Of a stretch of 64,000 nucleotides of DNA, positions 35,476 through 46,803 are shown in pieces. The translations under genes and the position numbers were made by a program. The stretch comes from Cokeromyces recurvatus (lineage: Eukaryota; Mucoromycota; Mucoromycetes; Mucorales; Mucoraceae): positions 186,001 to 250,000 of the forward strand of contig NW_026251416.1 of the NCBI RefSeq assembly GCF_025118155.1, in the 5' to 3' direction. Under the pieces are notes generated by a model. That model made no database searches, was not told the DNA's origin, and saw only the letters and a list, made by a program, of their open reading frames with translations. Position 1 is the first letter of the stretch, and each line of letters starts with the position of its first letter.

Positions 35476-37253
35476 TCGTTAGTTACAACATGGATAGATT
35501 TTTTGACCTAAACAACTTGAAAAACTGCACCTTTGAAAAGTATCTTGAAGTCCTTAACCCTGAAACTCTTGGTGACTTCAATGACGCCAAGGTGCAATTC
35601 GACAACGAATTAGAGAAACTTATCTCCTCGGGTATTTGGGGAATCAGAGTTAAAAGTGATTGGCCGTCTGAGGAAAGAAGCAAAGGTAATATATCTGTAT
35701 GTGTTGACTATTACCCAGATACTAATTTTATTTTGTAGAAAACCATGTTTTCAGAGCAAAAGAAAAATGATAATATTATTGTTAAAAATTCATTTAATAA
35801 TATCATCGACAGTCCCTCTTCCAACATTGTTCTAGGATCTGCTCATGTAAGCTAACTTACTAGATTATATAATCAATATATTAATTAATTTTTTACATTT
35901 TAGCAAAAGAGAGTATGATTTTAAAAATGTTGAAGGTCATTTCAGATTTACTAATATGGCTTTATAATAGAGAAAAATTAAAATCTCTCCCTCTGCTGCA
36001 CCCATAGTAAGTCTTAAACTAAAATCATGTATCTGTAGCAAGATAATCTATGATATCTTGGTGCAATTCATGATAATTGTTATATATAACCTACATATAC
36101 TGACTGTACTTTTAGGTAACTCGTACCAACGATGAACCGCTTTACCATGTGGAGTCTGAGCAGCATATCTGGAATTTATGGTATAAATTTTTCAGCGGCT
36201 GCAAAAGCAATAGCAAGATGCATAACTTCAGGTATTTTTGAATTAACACTTATACTATATTATAAATGATTTTAATCACCAAATATAGTCTAGAAAAGAT
36301 TGGCATTATTCAATGCGGATATACCGTGAAAATGAGGTCCTGCCTTATTCCCGAGCTATATCCATTACTCGTGATAAAGCCAAATATCGTCGATCCCTGT
36401 GAGGGTTTGAATGACAAATTGGTTGACCTATTTGAATCTGAATCTGTGAAGGATTTCAAGTCTTGTTTAAAGACATTTAAAAAGGAAAATGCCGGAAGTG
36501 AAGAAGCAGCTTTCATTTGCAAAATTTTAAAATTAGTCATGAAAGTAGCAATGGATGAAAAAAAGTTGAAGCTAATAAGCAAGAGGGAATCAAATCTTTG
36601 CTTTTATCTGATTTGGCCCTTGATGAACTATATTAGTAGTCTTGTCTCGTTTGAGGTCGGTGAATACAAGTTAATGGCTATTCATAACGAAATCGTTAGA
36701 AGAAACGAAGACACTTTAAAGGACCTCAGCTATAATGCAGATGGTTGCCATACTGTCACTATTGGTAATAATTCCGTTGAAATATCGCTTCTTGAGATTT
36801 CTGGAGGATTTTTCGAGAAAAGTCAAGCTAGATTTACAAAGGACCACATCAAAGCTGGTTTTGGTGCTTTGGCCCTGTTACAAGAGATTGGCCATCTCTT
36901 TTCTTATGGTTCATTGGAGACTTTCTCCTCAATATTGGTTTACTTCGTTCACGTAATAGGTGAGTAATACTAGCTATATTTTTAGATATCTTTTTTAAAG
37001 TTATACCAATTATGTAGGTAACAAGATCCGTCTTTGGTCTCTTGAGCATGTTTCACCTGGTGTCTGTATTATGGATTTGATCCATACGGCAACAATTCCA
37101 ACCGTAGTTGAGGATGCCGAGGCTGATTTACGTGAACTTGTCAAATTGTTATGGACATTTAGGGTAATATAAAACATTTCTTGCGTTTGCTATCTACTAA
37201 TTCTATTTTATTTAGTGCGGTCTTCATTTGACTATTAAAAAAATAAAAAAATT

Positions 37254-37269
37254 GTACAAAGAGCATAAA
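37254..37269 (+). repeat. LINE target-site duplication, left
   Basis: GTACAAAGAGCATAAA, identical to 42842-42857 on the other side of the LINE. Confidence 0.9.
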
Positions 37270-37377
37270 TTTCCTTCCGCTTTCCAACACTATTACTAAA
37301 CTTGGAAAGTCATTTACAACACTATATACACATTCAAAACTCTTAACACCTTGAAAAACATCGCAATAACTAGGTAA

Positions 37378-38586
37378 ATGCCGCCTAATCGACATAAATA
37401 TAATAAGACTCCTAGTCGAGTTTTATCTGAAGAAGAACTGGCAGCCCTTGCAAAAGGCTTCCTTGAATATCGCAAAGCGATACCATGTCCTGAATGCAAA
37501 AAAGTCACTACCTATCACAGTAAGGGTGATTCTCCTTCTAAAACGCACCACTACCAACCCTGTTACAAGTGTACCTTATGCTCTCATACTATGCATGCAC
37601 CTGAAATGCTTGATATCATCACTGCTCCCTCAAGGATGGTAGAAGATATATCTAACAATGTACCCCCAACAGCAACTCCAACCCCTACCATTGTCGTCCC
37701 CGTAACCCAATTCGACAATAGGGCTACACCAGACGTACAAGCACTTTTTAAAATGATTACCCAACTAACCACCCAGCTTGCAGAACAACAAAAAGTAATT
37801 GTGCAACTTACTGAAGAAATCCGTCTCTCTAGATCAGTTCCACTACAACTACCTCCTGCCGCCATCCAACCTAGCACTGACGAGGATGACTTTCCTACTC
37901 TTCCAGATACACAATTTTCCTCAGCTCCCTGTCACCAACCCGAAAGAGTCTTAGCTCTCAAAAAGAATCTAGTCCAACACCATGCGAAACGCGAAGCTGC
38001 TGCTGCTCGTTTCTTTCAAGCCCCTTCAGCTACTCAAGGTTTCCAATACTTATATATACCTACCAAGGCACGCGTTCCCCTCGGTAAGTTAAGAACTACT
38101 TTCAAGAAACTAGGATTCAACAATGGTCGTCTCCTAGATTTACACTACCCTGACCGCAACATTGTTGCAGTGCTCGTCCATAATGACTATGCTCCTGAAC
38201 TTCAAGAACTGTTAACTAAACGAGGCATCAAACTCCATACTAATTTTGATCCCTGTAATGGAAGTGTACTCAAAGATCCCAAATATGCCAATGAATCAAC
38301 TGAACAACGTCAACAGGTTGCTCGTGATCTTCATAATCAACGTCTCCAAAAAGCTCTTATTCATATCCGTGGTCCGGCTAAATATGCTGTGGCACGTTTC
38401 TTTGCCCATAAAACCTGGATTACCAAAGACCAACTTGCTGACATACTGACTACTGATCCCTACTCCAGTCGCCCCCAAGAGGACATCTTCGAGCTTGACG
38501 TTACTGCTTCTGAATCTTCTAAATTTCACGCAAGTGCGATGGATGAAGATGATGTGAACTCAACCCATACTAATTTGAACCAATAA
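37378..38586 (+). CDS. LINE ORF1 protein
   Basis: Intact 402-aa frame. It has a possible zinc knuckle near residues 36-66 (CPEC ... CYKCTLC), a Pro/Thr linker, then a helical segment with heptad character (VQALFKMITQLTTQLAEQQK). A folded region around residues 220-300 (FQYLYIPTKARVPLGKLR) may be the nucleic-acid binding part. It probably coats LINE RNA in the ribonucleoprotein. It ends 11 bases before ORF2 becomes readable. Confidence 0.8.
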   Translation: MPPNRHKYNKTPSRVLSEEELAALAKGFLEYRKAIPCPECKKVTTYHSKGDSPSKTHHYQPCYKCTLCSHTMHAPEMLDIITAPSRMVEDISNNVPPTATPTPTIVVPVTQFDNRATPDVQALFKMITQLTTQLAEQQKVIVQLTEEIRLSRSVPLQLPPAAIQPSTDEDDFPTLPDTQFSSAPCHQPERVLALKKNLVQHHAKREAAAARFFQAPSATQGFQYLYIPTKARVPLGKLRTTFKKLGFNNGRLLDLHYPDRNIVAVLVHNDYAPELQELLTKRGIKLHTNFDPCNGSVLKDPKYANESTEQRQQVARDLHNQRLQKALIHIRGPAKYAVARFFAHKTWITKDQLADILTTDPYSSRPQEDIFELDVTASESSKFHASAMDEDDVNSTHTNLNQ

Positions 38587-38597
38587 GTGGTCTTCCA

Positions 38598-41500
38598 TTG
38601 AGAATATCACTTTTTAATGCTACTGGTCTCCCTAAACAATCTATTTATCCTGTATTAAATACTGCTAAAAATTCATCTCTACTCTTTATTACTGAAACAT
38701 GGCTACTATCTCCCAACAAATATCCAATTCCCACTTGGAAACAATTCCATACCTACGGTATTCCGGTAAACTCCTATAACCAACATCGTGGTCAACTTGG
38801 TTTAGCTCTTCTTGTTAATCCGGACTTCAAACTTCCAATTCATCATATCAACCATGTCAATCCATTATTGGCCAAGTTTACATTATCAATCATTATAAAT
38901 TCTAAATTATTAATTCATTGCTTATATCTTCCCCCCTCTTTAAAATCAGATCAAATATCAGAAATTCTCTCACTATTACCTATGGATTACCCTTCCACAA
39001 CCAAGACTATTATATGTGGTGACCTCAATTCTCGTATTGGCGAGTTGGTTGGTGACAGTCGGTGGAACACAAGCGGACGTCTCTTTTACAATTGGATGGA
39101 AGCACACGGTTTGATTCTATGGAACCAACGGCTGGCTTTTGGACAACCGACTAGTTATACTTATCATGGTACAAGTATCATTGATTATTTCCTTAGCAAT
39201 ACTGACTTGGAGACACCTGACCTTAATATCCGCGACGATCTATCATTAAATTCTAACCACACTTTTATGACTTTCTCTTTTCATCTACCCCAAGTCCATT
39301 CCTCTCACAACCTTTCCGTTGAGGTCCATCGTCCACACTGGCGATTGAAAAAGCTGAAAAAATTAGATCACTATGAAAGGTACCAAGCTAAGTATGCAAA
39401 TGATAGTGCTAAAAAGATGCGTATAGTCGACTCTTCAGCCCCAACGTTTCAAGATACAGATGCTGCTCGTACTTACATCGACCAATTCTCAACTTCACTA
39501 TGCCAAACTATCTACGAATCGTTGGATCAAATCTGTGGAAAAAAGGATACTACTGCTGATGTATTTTTAAAACAGTTCTGGACCGCTGAAATGACATCTG
39601 CTTTCGAGCTTAAACAATTCTATTACAAGAAATGGCGAAAAGCAAATGGACTGAATTGCTTAACTTATTGGTTAAAACATCAAGAAACTACTGCTTTACT
39701 AAAACGACTAATCCAACAACGGCGTAGAGAAACTTGGAGACAATTTTGCGACAAGATGTCTAAAGGCGAGTATACTAAAGCAATTGCACGATTCAGCAGA
39801 ATTCGTAAAAACAGATCGGTGAAGCCTTCCTTCTCACCAGATCCAGATATTAACCGTGCTCCGGCTGACGTTATGGCCGACCATCTTCAAAGTATCTATG
39901 CCGGGCAATTCCTCACTTCACCATCTAATTTGGGTTCATCTTCTCCTATAACTAGTGGTCTTCCTTTTAATTTAAATCTTTGTCCCTTCTCATCTGAACA
40001 AATTCATGAGACTCTAAAACAACTGCCTCGTAAAAAAGCTCCTGGTGTTGATCACATACAGACGGAAATGTTATTACCCCTAATTCACACTTTGGTTCCC
40101 CAGCTTCTACATCTCTTTCGTACCTGCTGACAATGGTCCTATACTCCACTATCATGGCGAGTTGCGCAGGTAGTACCGATACACAAGAAAGGCTCCAAAA
40201 GTGACCCAGGGAACTTTAGACCAATTAGCTTGACATCTATTTTTCGTAAATTATTTGAAAAATGCTTGTACCCTAGCCTATTAGATCAATCCCCTACTCT
40301 TGATATTGCTCAAGGCGGATTTCGTGAATCTCGTAGCTCTCTTGATCAAGTTCATTGTCTTGTCGAGATCTGCTCTATTCTTTGGCGTAACCACAATTGT
40401 TTTCCTACCCTTGCTTTTTTAGATATCAAATCAGCGAATGATACTGTTGATCGTGTTATAGAACAAGCTCTGGATATAATCATAAGTAATATTATAATAG
40501 ATGAATTACATAATACAGGATAAAATATAAGCCTGAATATGAAATAAAACTCTGTATATAACATCTTGTAAATAATATAAAACTTATTGACATCCAATTG
40601 TTTAGATGTATCAATTATAAGACATCGTATCATTTCTAAATATTTATTTTTATAACCTTGATAAAGGATTCAGGTCGTCTTTGATCCAATAAAATAAAAC
40701 ATAAAAGATATCAGGAACATATACTCAGATTAAACAATAATTTTTTATTTAAAACTTGATCAGATCATTATAACACCCAATAGATAATCCATAGATCAGT
40801 CTCTTGAATCAACAAGACGTATATCCGAATACTAACACTGTTTCATGACTCATGTTCTTTGACGGTTATTTTTATTTCTTTGATTCAGGATTCATTAATA
40901 TAAATACAAGCATTTGTGTAGACACAAAATAATCTTGAACTTCTTTCTTTAACTTTCTTTTAACCTTCTTTATTTTTATTGAATAAAAACAGTCTCAAAC
41001 TATACTTCCTTTTGTTCTCTTTTTCTCTTTTTATTTTATCTTTTATCTTTATTTACATTCCATCACATCCATCACAGATCGCTCCTATATTTGGGAAGTG
41101 CTTCAACCTCATCTCTGCCCGGCTTTGCTTGGAGTTCTCAAAAATCTCTTTGATCAGGTTCAAATTGAAGTTCTTCTTGATAATCATATATCGTATCGTT
41201 TCTCTCCTGTCACTGGCGTCTTACAAGGGTCTATTCTCTCTCCGTTCCTATACTCAATCTATATCAACCAACTTCCAGCTCGTTTGAGGTTACCACACCA
41301 ACTCAATGACTCCTCCACTACTGATGTAGTTACTACATTTGTACCGTCCCTTAATTGTCTACTCTATGCTGATGATGTCGTCCTTATTGCCTCCCCCGAG
41401 AAACTCGCTTCTTTACTACACCAATGCGAAGTTCATAGTTACTCCTTAGGTTATCGGTGGAACCCATTAAAATGTGTCATAGTCGCTCCTACCAATGATC

Positions 41501-42549
41501 CTCAACCATATCAATTATATGGTACTGCTATTCCCAAAGAATCCTCCTTTTCTTATCTTGGTGTTCCTCTAAAACCTGGTGGTCTAATTGATTATGCTGC
41601 TCTAATCCAACATAATATCAATAAAGCCTCTCTCACTATGAATCAACTTGCTGCTATTGGTCTCAACTCCAAAGGTCTTCCACCTCTGCTTGCATGTCGT
41701 TTTTATAGTCAAATGGTTCGTTCTCAGTTAGATTATGGTCTTGCAATTAGTCCTCTCTCTGCTAAACTTACCAAAGCACTGGATACCTTTCAAAATTCAT
41801 GTATTCGACGTATCTTTGGTGGTCACTCACGGTCTTCGGCGAAAGTCATGCTTCACCTTGTCAACCTACCATCCATGAAGACCCGTATTGCAGTCCTCCA
41901 AGCGCAATACCTCTTTCGAACTTCCCAATTACCAGCAGATACTCTTCTTGCCCATCTTTTGCCTCATGTTCAGCTCTCAAATAGTCATTCCCACTGGTAT
42001 AAATTGACTCAAACTACAATGTGGGAACACCTATGCTCACCAAATATCTCAACGCTCGACGGAAAACAATTCTACACTCTTCGTGCTAAGTTTCTAGATG
42101 ATCAATTTCAAAATCTTCGTCAAGATACTAACACCCTCCTATTGTCTTCCTCACGCCCCACTCTTGAATTGGATCCCATCCTTTACTTACCAATGACTAC
42201 CTCAGAACGTAGCCGAGTGCTTCGTTGGCGACTTGGCTGGCTACCGGGTGGTAAACCTAAAGAATGTATCTTTCATCCGTCCCATAATTGGAGCCGGCAA
42301 CATGCTATTGAGTGCCTACATGTACATCATCGTCTCTACATGCCTACTTCAGTCGAAGATCCCATCTCGTTCCTCCTCAACTTGCTTCCACTACATAAAC
42401 CTCGTCGTCCTTCTGATTGTACGAGCTGGTATACTTTATGGCCTATTCTTTGTACAATTCTACATGAACTTGATTACTACTTCCATGATGAATTTCCTCC
42501 TGATCCTGTTGATCCTGGTCTCAAGCTGTTGAATTGGTTATCCAAGTAA
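38598..42549 (+). pseudogene. LINE ORF2 (EEP endonuclease + reverse transcriptase), broken
   Basis: The endonuclease begins ISLFNATGLPKQSIYP and shows TETWLL, the catalytic ICGDLNSRIGE and SNHTFMTFSF motifs. The reverse transcriptase starts near KKAPGVDHIQTEMLL, continues through DPGNFRPISLTS and GGFRESRSSLDQ to VLQGSILSPFLYSIYINQLP and the catalytic LLYADDVVLIA. A C-terminal Cys/His cluster is present (C...SHNWSRQHAIEC). Damage: TGA at 40128-40130 where a Trp is expected, and a solo LTR (40454-41076) between the RT blocks. No ATG precedes the endonuclease in frame, so initiation may need reinitiation after ORF1. Confidence 0.88.
40454..41076 (+). mobile_element. Solo LTR A (LTR retrotransposon remnant)
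   Basis: Starts TGTTATAGAAC and ends CATCACA, with a 5-bp target duplication GATCG at 40449-40453 and 41077-41081, all typical of LTR integration. It splits the LINE reverse transcriptase after the codons for AND(T)VD. A diverged copy lies inverted at 47378-47979. No internal retrotransposon genes remain. Confidence 0.88.
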
Positions 42550-42841
42550 TAGTGTGTGTCTTCCTGGTCACTTTGGTCTTATTTGTTTTTTAAATTGTTT
42601 CTTCTCACTTTTTCGCTTTTTCCCCCTTATATTTTCTCTTAATTCCAAAATACTGCTCTTTTCTTTTTCCTTCTCGTTTTCCTTTTTCCCTTCTTGTCCT
42701 TTAGGAAGGTTTTTATTCTTATTTCCCCTCTATAACTGGCTCGGGCAATATTGCGCATTTATTTCGTCGCTACATGCTCATTGCCAAAAAATTTAAAAAA
42801 ATAATAATAATAATAATAATAATAAAACTCAGAATTTAATC

Positions 42842-42857
42842 GTACAAAGAGCATAAA
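42842..42857 (+). repeat. LINE target-site duplication, right
   Basis: GTACAAAGAGCATAAA, identical to 37254-37269. It follows the ATA-repeat tail of the LINE and continues into the interrupted coding exon. Confidence 0.9.
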
Positions 42858-43077
42858 GCTGTTGAAGTTTCTATTGCCAGGGGAACTGTGGATGCCAAAG
42901 AAACAGCAGCAAACACCATCCCCTCTTTATTTGAAAAGGGATGTCTTCTGAAGATAAAAGGGGATTATATCGCTGGTTATGAAGAGTTGCAAGTACACTC
43001 CACAGTCTAATTCTTAGTTTTATTTATTTTTTTAACATCAAAAATCTTTTTAACAAATAATAAATATATTACCAGTA

Positions 43078-43079
<2 letters not shown>

Positions 43080-43127
<48 letters not shown>
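43080..43127. repeat. 48-nt T run
   Basis: Long T homopolymer between the end of the interrupted gene and the right palindrome arm; it may be the tail of a minus-strand retro-insertion or a replication slippage tract. The 43130-43304 stretch holds no gene. Confidence 0.7.
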
Positions 43128-43128
<1 letters not shown>

Positions 43129-43848
43129 ATAACTACGAAGTAGGGACTAGCGCCAATTATTTGCGCAGTACTATTGGTATACAAGGCTACTTTTTTTTTT
43201 TGGACAAGCGCGTTAAGTAAGTCTTCAAGGAATGTCTATCAAAATCACAACCTCCTTTTCTACTGCTGTATCACATAAATTACTTAAAGCGCAGTCTGAT
43301 TCTGCATGATTATCAAAGCAGTTTTAGAAAGCAGATAAGGAACTAATTTTAAGATCAAGATTTTTGATTGATACTAGTCTTCAAGTTACACTGAACAAGC
43401 TCTCTTCAAACTGTTCAACTGATATGACTTTTCATAAGCTTCAAATACAAAAGCAGGAGCTCTGTTTGTCAATAGCCATTGAATTTTATTTAAAAAGATG
43501 TCAAACACTTGATGATTTAAAGTCATTTAGATCGAAAGGAACTATATTGTTAAGTATATGATTCATGAATAATCAGTAGAGATGAGTTGCGAGACCACAT
43601 AAGATTGACAAGTAGTGTAAAGCACAAATGTGAATGTAGCTCATTAAGGATTGTCGGCTACCGTACTATAAGCAGTCTTGACACCGCGTTTATTCAGTTA
43701 GACAGACTTTAGTAAAGTAATATTATACGTGATTATCACACCAATAAAATTTTGATAGATATTTCCTACGCGTATATTTTAAGAGAAATAGTGTTAGCAA
43801 TCGCGATTTAAAAGAAAAAAAAAATAAAATAAAAAAATGAATAAATAA

Positions 43849-44249
43849 AAAAGATGGCAATATTGGCAGGAGAGGCTGCATGTCATAAGGCAACGGTATA
43901 AATACCACCACAATATGAGGGCTCGGTCAACGCAAGGATAGCGATCAAGCCTCTCACCACCAATCTGAGCTAGCCGGTCGTTTGAATTTCAAAGTCCTTC
44001 AACAAACGAGGGCATTGGTCATCTTTCAATCAAGCCACAGTCCATCTTAGCATCTTTAACATTGTAAGCAATATTGGTAGGAGAGGCCGCATGTCATAAG
44101 GCAACGGTATAAATACCACTACAATATGAGGGCTCGGTCAACGCAAGGATAGCGATCAAGCCTCTCACCACCAATCTGAGCTAGCCGGTCGTTTGAATTT
44201 CAAGTCCTTCAACAAACGAGGGCATTGGTCATCTTTCAATCAAGCTACA
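43849..44249 (-). repeat. Tandem tRNA-like repeat, right arm copy
   Basis: Reverse-complement copy of 31131-31531; the A boxes lie on the minus strand around 44183 and 43972. Confidence 0.6.
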
Positions 44250-44615
44250 GTCTTACAATAGATGCAAATAATAATGTTGATACTTTCCTAAAAGTGTATT
44301 GTAGATGAAGAGGTAAAATAAAAAAAATAAAAAAAATTTGTTTTTTTGCAAAGCCTGATCAGTTAAAAACTTGATGACGAATTAATATGACGTAATATTT
44401 AATTTAATACTCAGTCGAGTTATATATTACATTAATTTGTAACCCCGTTTTCTATAAACATACTTTTCTTCTTCCTTATTTCTAATAAAAAGAGTTTAAT
44501 AAAGTCCCATTTCTTAACTTGTCTTATTACATAACTTCATTTCTTCTTAATAACCGCTATTACCACATATTGGAAAGTTTTGAAGAATAAAAGACATGTT
44601 ATCATTTCTTAATAA

Positions 44616-45187
44616 TTGTGTAAACAAATAAGAATTTATTTTCAAACATCTGTAAAAAAAATTATTTCAAAGATGTTAACTTTCTTTTTTGACATTAACA
44701 TGGAGGAACATTATAAAGTGGCAGATGAAATAGTAATGGATGGACTCCAAGTTGAGGGAATTGTTGATGCAATAGATCTTGATAAGAATCCTGCAAATTA
44801 CTTATGGCAAATTACTGTTATTAGCTGATGAGTAAAATGTGCCTCGAAACATGGAAGTAAAGGACGATGTTGTCCTTGTGCCTAAAGACGAAGTTGAGGC
44901 AGAGGAAATATAATTTATGATTAAACATAATATAATGATACCAGCAGAAATTTTCCTGCAAATATCATGGTTCTGTAAATATCAAGCAATTCATTCATCT
45001 TATGCAGGAACAGGGTAGTTCTGTTGCTAAGTACATAAGAGCCTGTTTTATTCCTTGGTCTACTGCATATGAAATATTTAAGCAATGGAATAAAAGCAAT
45101 GGAGCTGTCATACCTGTTGCTTATGCAAAAAGGTCATCTGAGAAGAATATTAGGTTTCCTAAGGCAAACAATATCAATATTACATAG
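44616..45187 (+). pseudogene. Second transposase remnant (right arm copy)
   Basis: Mirror copy of the 30193-30764 remnant. Confidence 0.4.
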
Positions 45188-45449
45188 GAACATATGTATT
45201 TCCTTTATTGATTTGGTTGATAAAAATCCATGAATGACAGTTAATATGAAATGAGAAGAGCTTTGTACAATGTTTCCAGAACATTGTATATTTGAAAGTG
45301 GGACTGTAAAAGTACGTGAAAGAGAATCAGGCTGTCCTTGAAAAATTCAAGTATATGCACAATGAGTAGAGATTCCATAAGAACCATTGGCCTTCATTAC
45401 AAAATAATAACAGAATGGAAAGCTGCTGGAATCGATCTCCCAGAAAATA

Positions 45450-46258
45450 AAAAGTATGAGATGATTAAAAAATAGTTTATATATTTATTAAAGACAATGT
45501 TTCTTTCGTTCAAACATCGATCCCAGAAGTATTTTGCGTGTCTTATCCACCTAATACAGTCTTTGCAAGAGACTGTCTGACAAGCAGCCATTATTCAAGA
45601 GGTCAAGGTATTATGAGAGTCTAAAGGATGTCTTTTGATATACTGTTTTACTTTAGACTCAAACTCTTTAATTGGATTGAGTAATGGTGAGTGAAGGGGG
45701 GCAAAAAACCAAGGTTTATGACCTCTTACTTCAATGCAAACAGGTACTCGACTATTGTCATGGATCCTTATGTTGTCCATCACAACATAATATCTTTTTC
45801 ATTCCTTCTTTATAACCATTACATCCAACATCTTTTTCAAAAGAAGATAAGAATATGATCTGTATTAGTTCCTTTTCCCGTTTTTTTTTTTTTTTTTTTT
45901 TTTGGTTTTTTTTTAATCCAGGAAGTTCTTTACCACCACTTTCGTTAAATTCATTCCTCGTTCTATAGGCTGTGATACGAGGAATATTTGCCTTCTTTGC
46001 AGCTTCAGGTACAAGGCAACCCTCCACCTATAAACTGTGAATGAAGCCAGTAATTTGAACGTGAGAGTAACAGTCGTACTTTATTTGAACTAGCTAAAAG
46101 TCTTCCCTTTTCAAGTATCAAGTTGACAAGGTTGTCTTCTGTTTCTTCCAACTCATTGTCAGCCATGCTATCTTTAGCAGCGACGTTCATTGCACTATAC
46201 TGAGCATGATCATAATAAATGAGTTTAAAATAATCTTGATATTTTACTAATATCTGTC
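45450..46258 (-). pseudogene. Decayed IS630/Tc1-type transposase (right arm copy)
   Basis: Mirror copy of the remnant at 29122-29930, with identical breaks. See that entry. Confidence 0.65.
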
Positions 46259-46280
46259 TTCTGTCTGTTCCTGAAGTGTA

Positions 46281-46803
46281 TAGTCGACGAAAAAAAGGTT
46301 GGCCCAATAAAAACAATAATTGCTCAGCTTGAAATGAAAATGGGCCACCGATTTTGAAAATCGGTCTGCCAATGAAAGTGGGTCGCTAAGACAAAAATGG
46401 GTCACTGTTTTGAAAAGGGATCACTTAATATGAAAATGGGCCACCAATAAAGAAATTTAATGCATGCTTTTTATTTTGCCTCTTATAATCTTTTTTCACA
46501 ATTCAAGCATCTTTGCCAGAACGTCAAAGAATGCTTTCTCCAATTCTCGTAGTCTTCTCTGCTGCTGTAAAATGATACGTTGCGAATACAATCAGAGATT
46601 TTTTCATTCTGCCTGACAGAAGAGGGATCGTTATTTACAACAGTCTTCAGCTTGGACCAAAACTCTTCGATTGGATTCAAAAAAGGAGAATAAGGTGGGG
46701 TAAAAAGAGAAGTTTATAGCCACATTGACCAATAAAATCTTCAATAAGTGCAGCCTTGTGAATGAATGCATTGTCCAGAACTAGATATTTGTAGCCCATG
46801 TTG
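46281..46803 (-). mobile_element. Truncated IS630/Tc1-type element (copy of 51612 element)
   Basis: Begins with AGTCGACGAAAAAAAGGTTGG, the same terminal inverted repeat as the 51612-53238 element. It includes the repeated AAAATGGGYC motifs and the C-terminal transposase block NPIEEFWSKLKTVVNNDPSS on the minus strand. Homology stops at about 46803, in the middle of the transposase, where LTR-like sequence begins. It lies only 22 bases outside the right palindrome arm. Confidence 0.8.

Larger units (their letters stand above)
37270..42841 (+). mobile_element. Non-LTR retrotransposon (LINE) with two ORFs
   Basis: 5.57 kb including a nested 623-base LTR and its 5-base duplication, so about 4.94 kb originally. 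It has a short 5' UTR, ORF1, then ORF2 with endonuclease and reverse transcriptase, a T-rich 3' UTR and an (ATA)n tail at 42800-42825. Flanked by a perfect 16-bp duplication, as expected for target-primed reverse transcription. The near complete 5' end and intact duplication indicate a fairly recent insertion. It is now dead through a TGA in ORF2 and the LTR insertion. Confidence 0.92.
35490..43010 (+). pseudogene. Lineage-type gene with PD-(D/E)XK-like core, interrupted by a LINE
   Basis: Exons read as 35490-35685, 35740-35846, an unclear stretch, 36116-36231, 36289-36959, 37018-37163, and a last exon starting at 37216. The last exon is cut at 37269 by the LINE and resumes after it, ending with TAA at 43008-43010. 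One copy of the 16-bp duplication removed, the frame continues from KKLYKEHK to AVEVSIARGTVDAKE. The body resembles a large Mucoromycota protein family of unknown function. A stretch YNADGC...VEISLLEISGG resembles the D...ExK core of PD-(D/E)XK nucleases with the Lys replaced. It ends in LETFSSILVYFVHVIG / NKIRLWSLEHVS. The region 35847-36115 may also be damaged. Function unknown. Confidence 0.65.
43305..46258. repeat. Right arm of large inverted repeat
   Basis: Inverted copy of 29122-32075 (see that entry). All interrupted frames of the left arm appear here on the opposite strand with the same stops, so the copy was made or homogenised after the contained transposons had decayed. The spacer between arms is 11,229 bases. 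Confidence 0.92.

Noticed and set aside
40979..41287. 102-codon hydrophobic frame
   Set aside because: Crosses the LTR A/LINE junction and is out of frame with the reverse transcriptase.
42554..42796. 80-codon frame after LINE ORF2
   Set aside because: T-rich 3' UTR of the LINE; no domain.
29122..46258. Autonomous large DNA transposon with long terminal repeats
   Set aside because: No intact transposase or integrase, no target duplication at the outer edges, and the loop is explained by separate insertions; kept only as one hypothesis.
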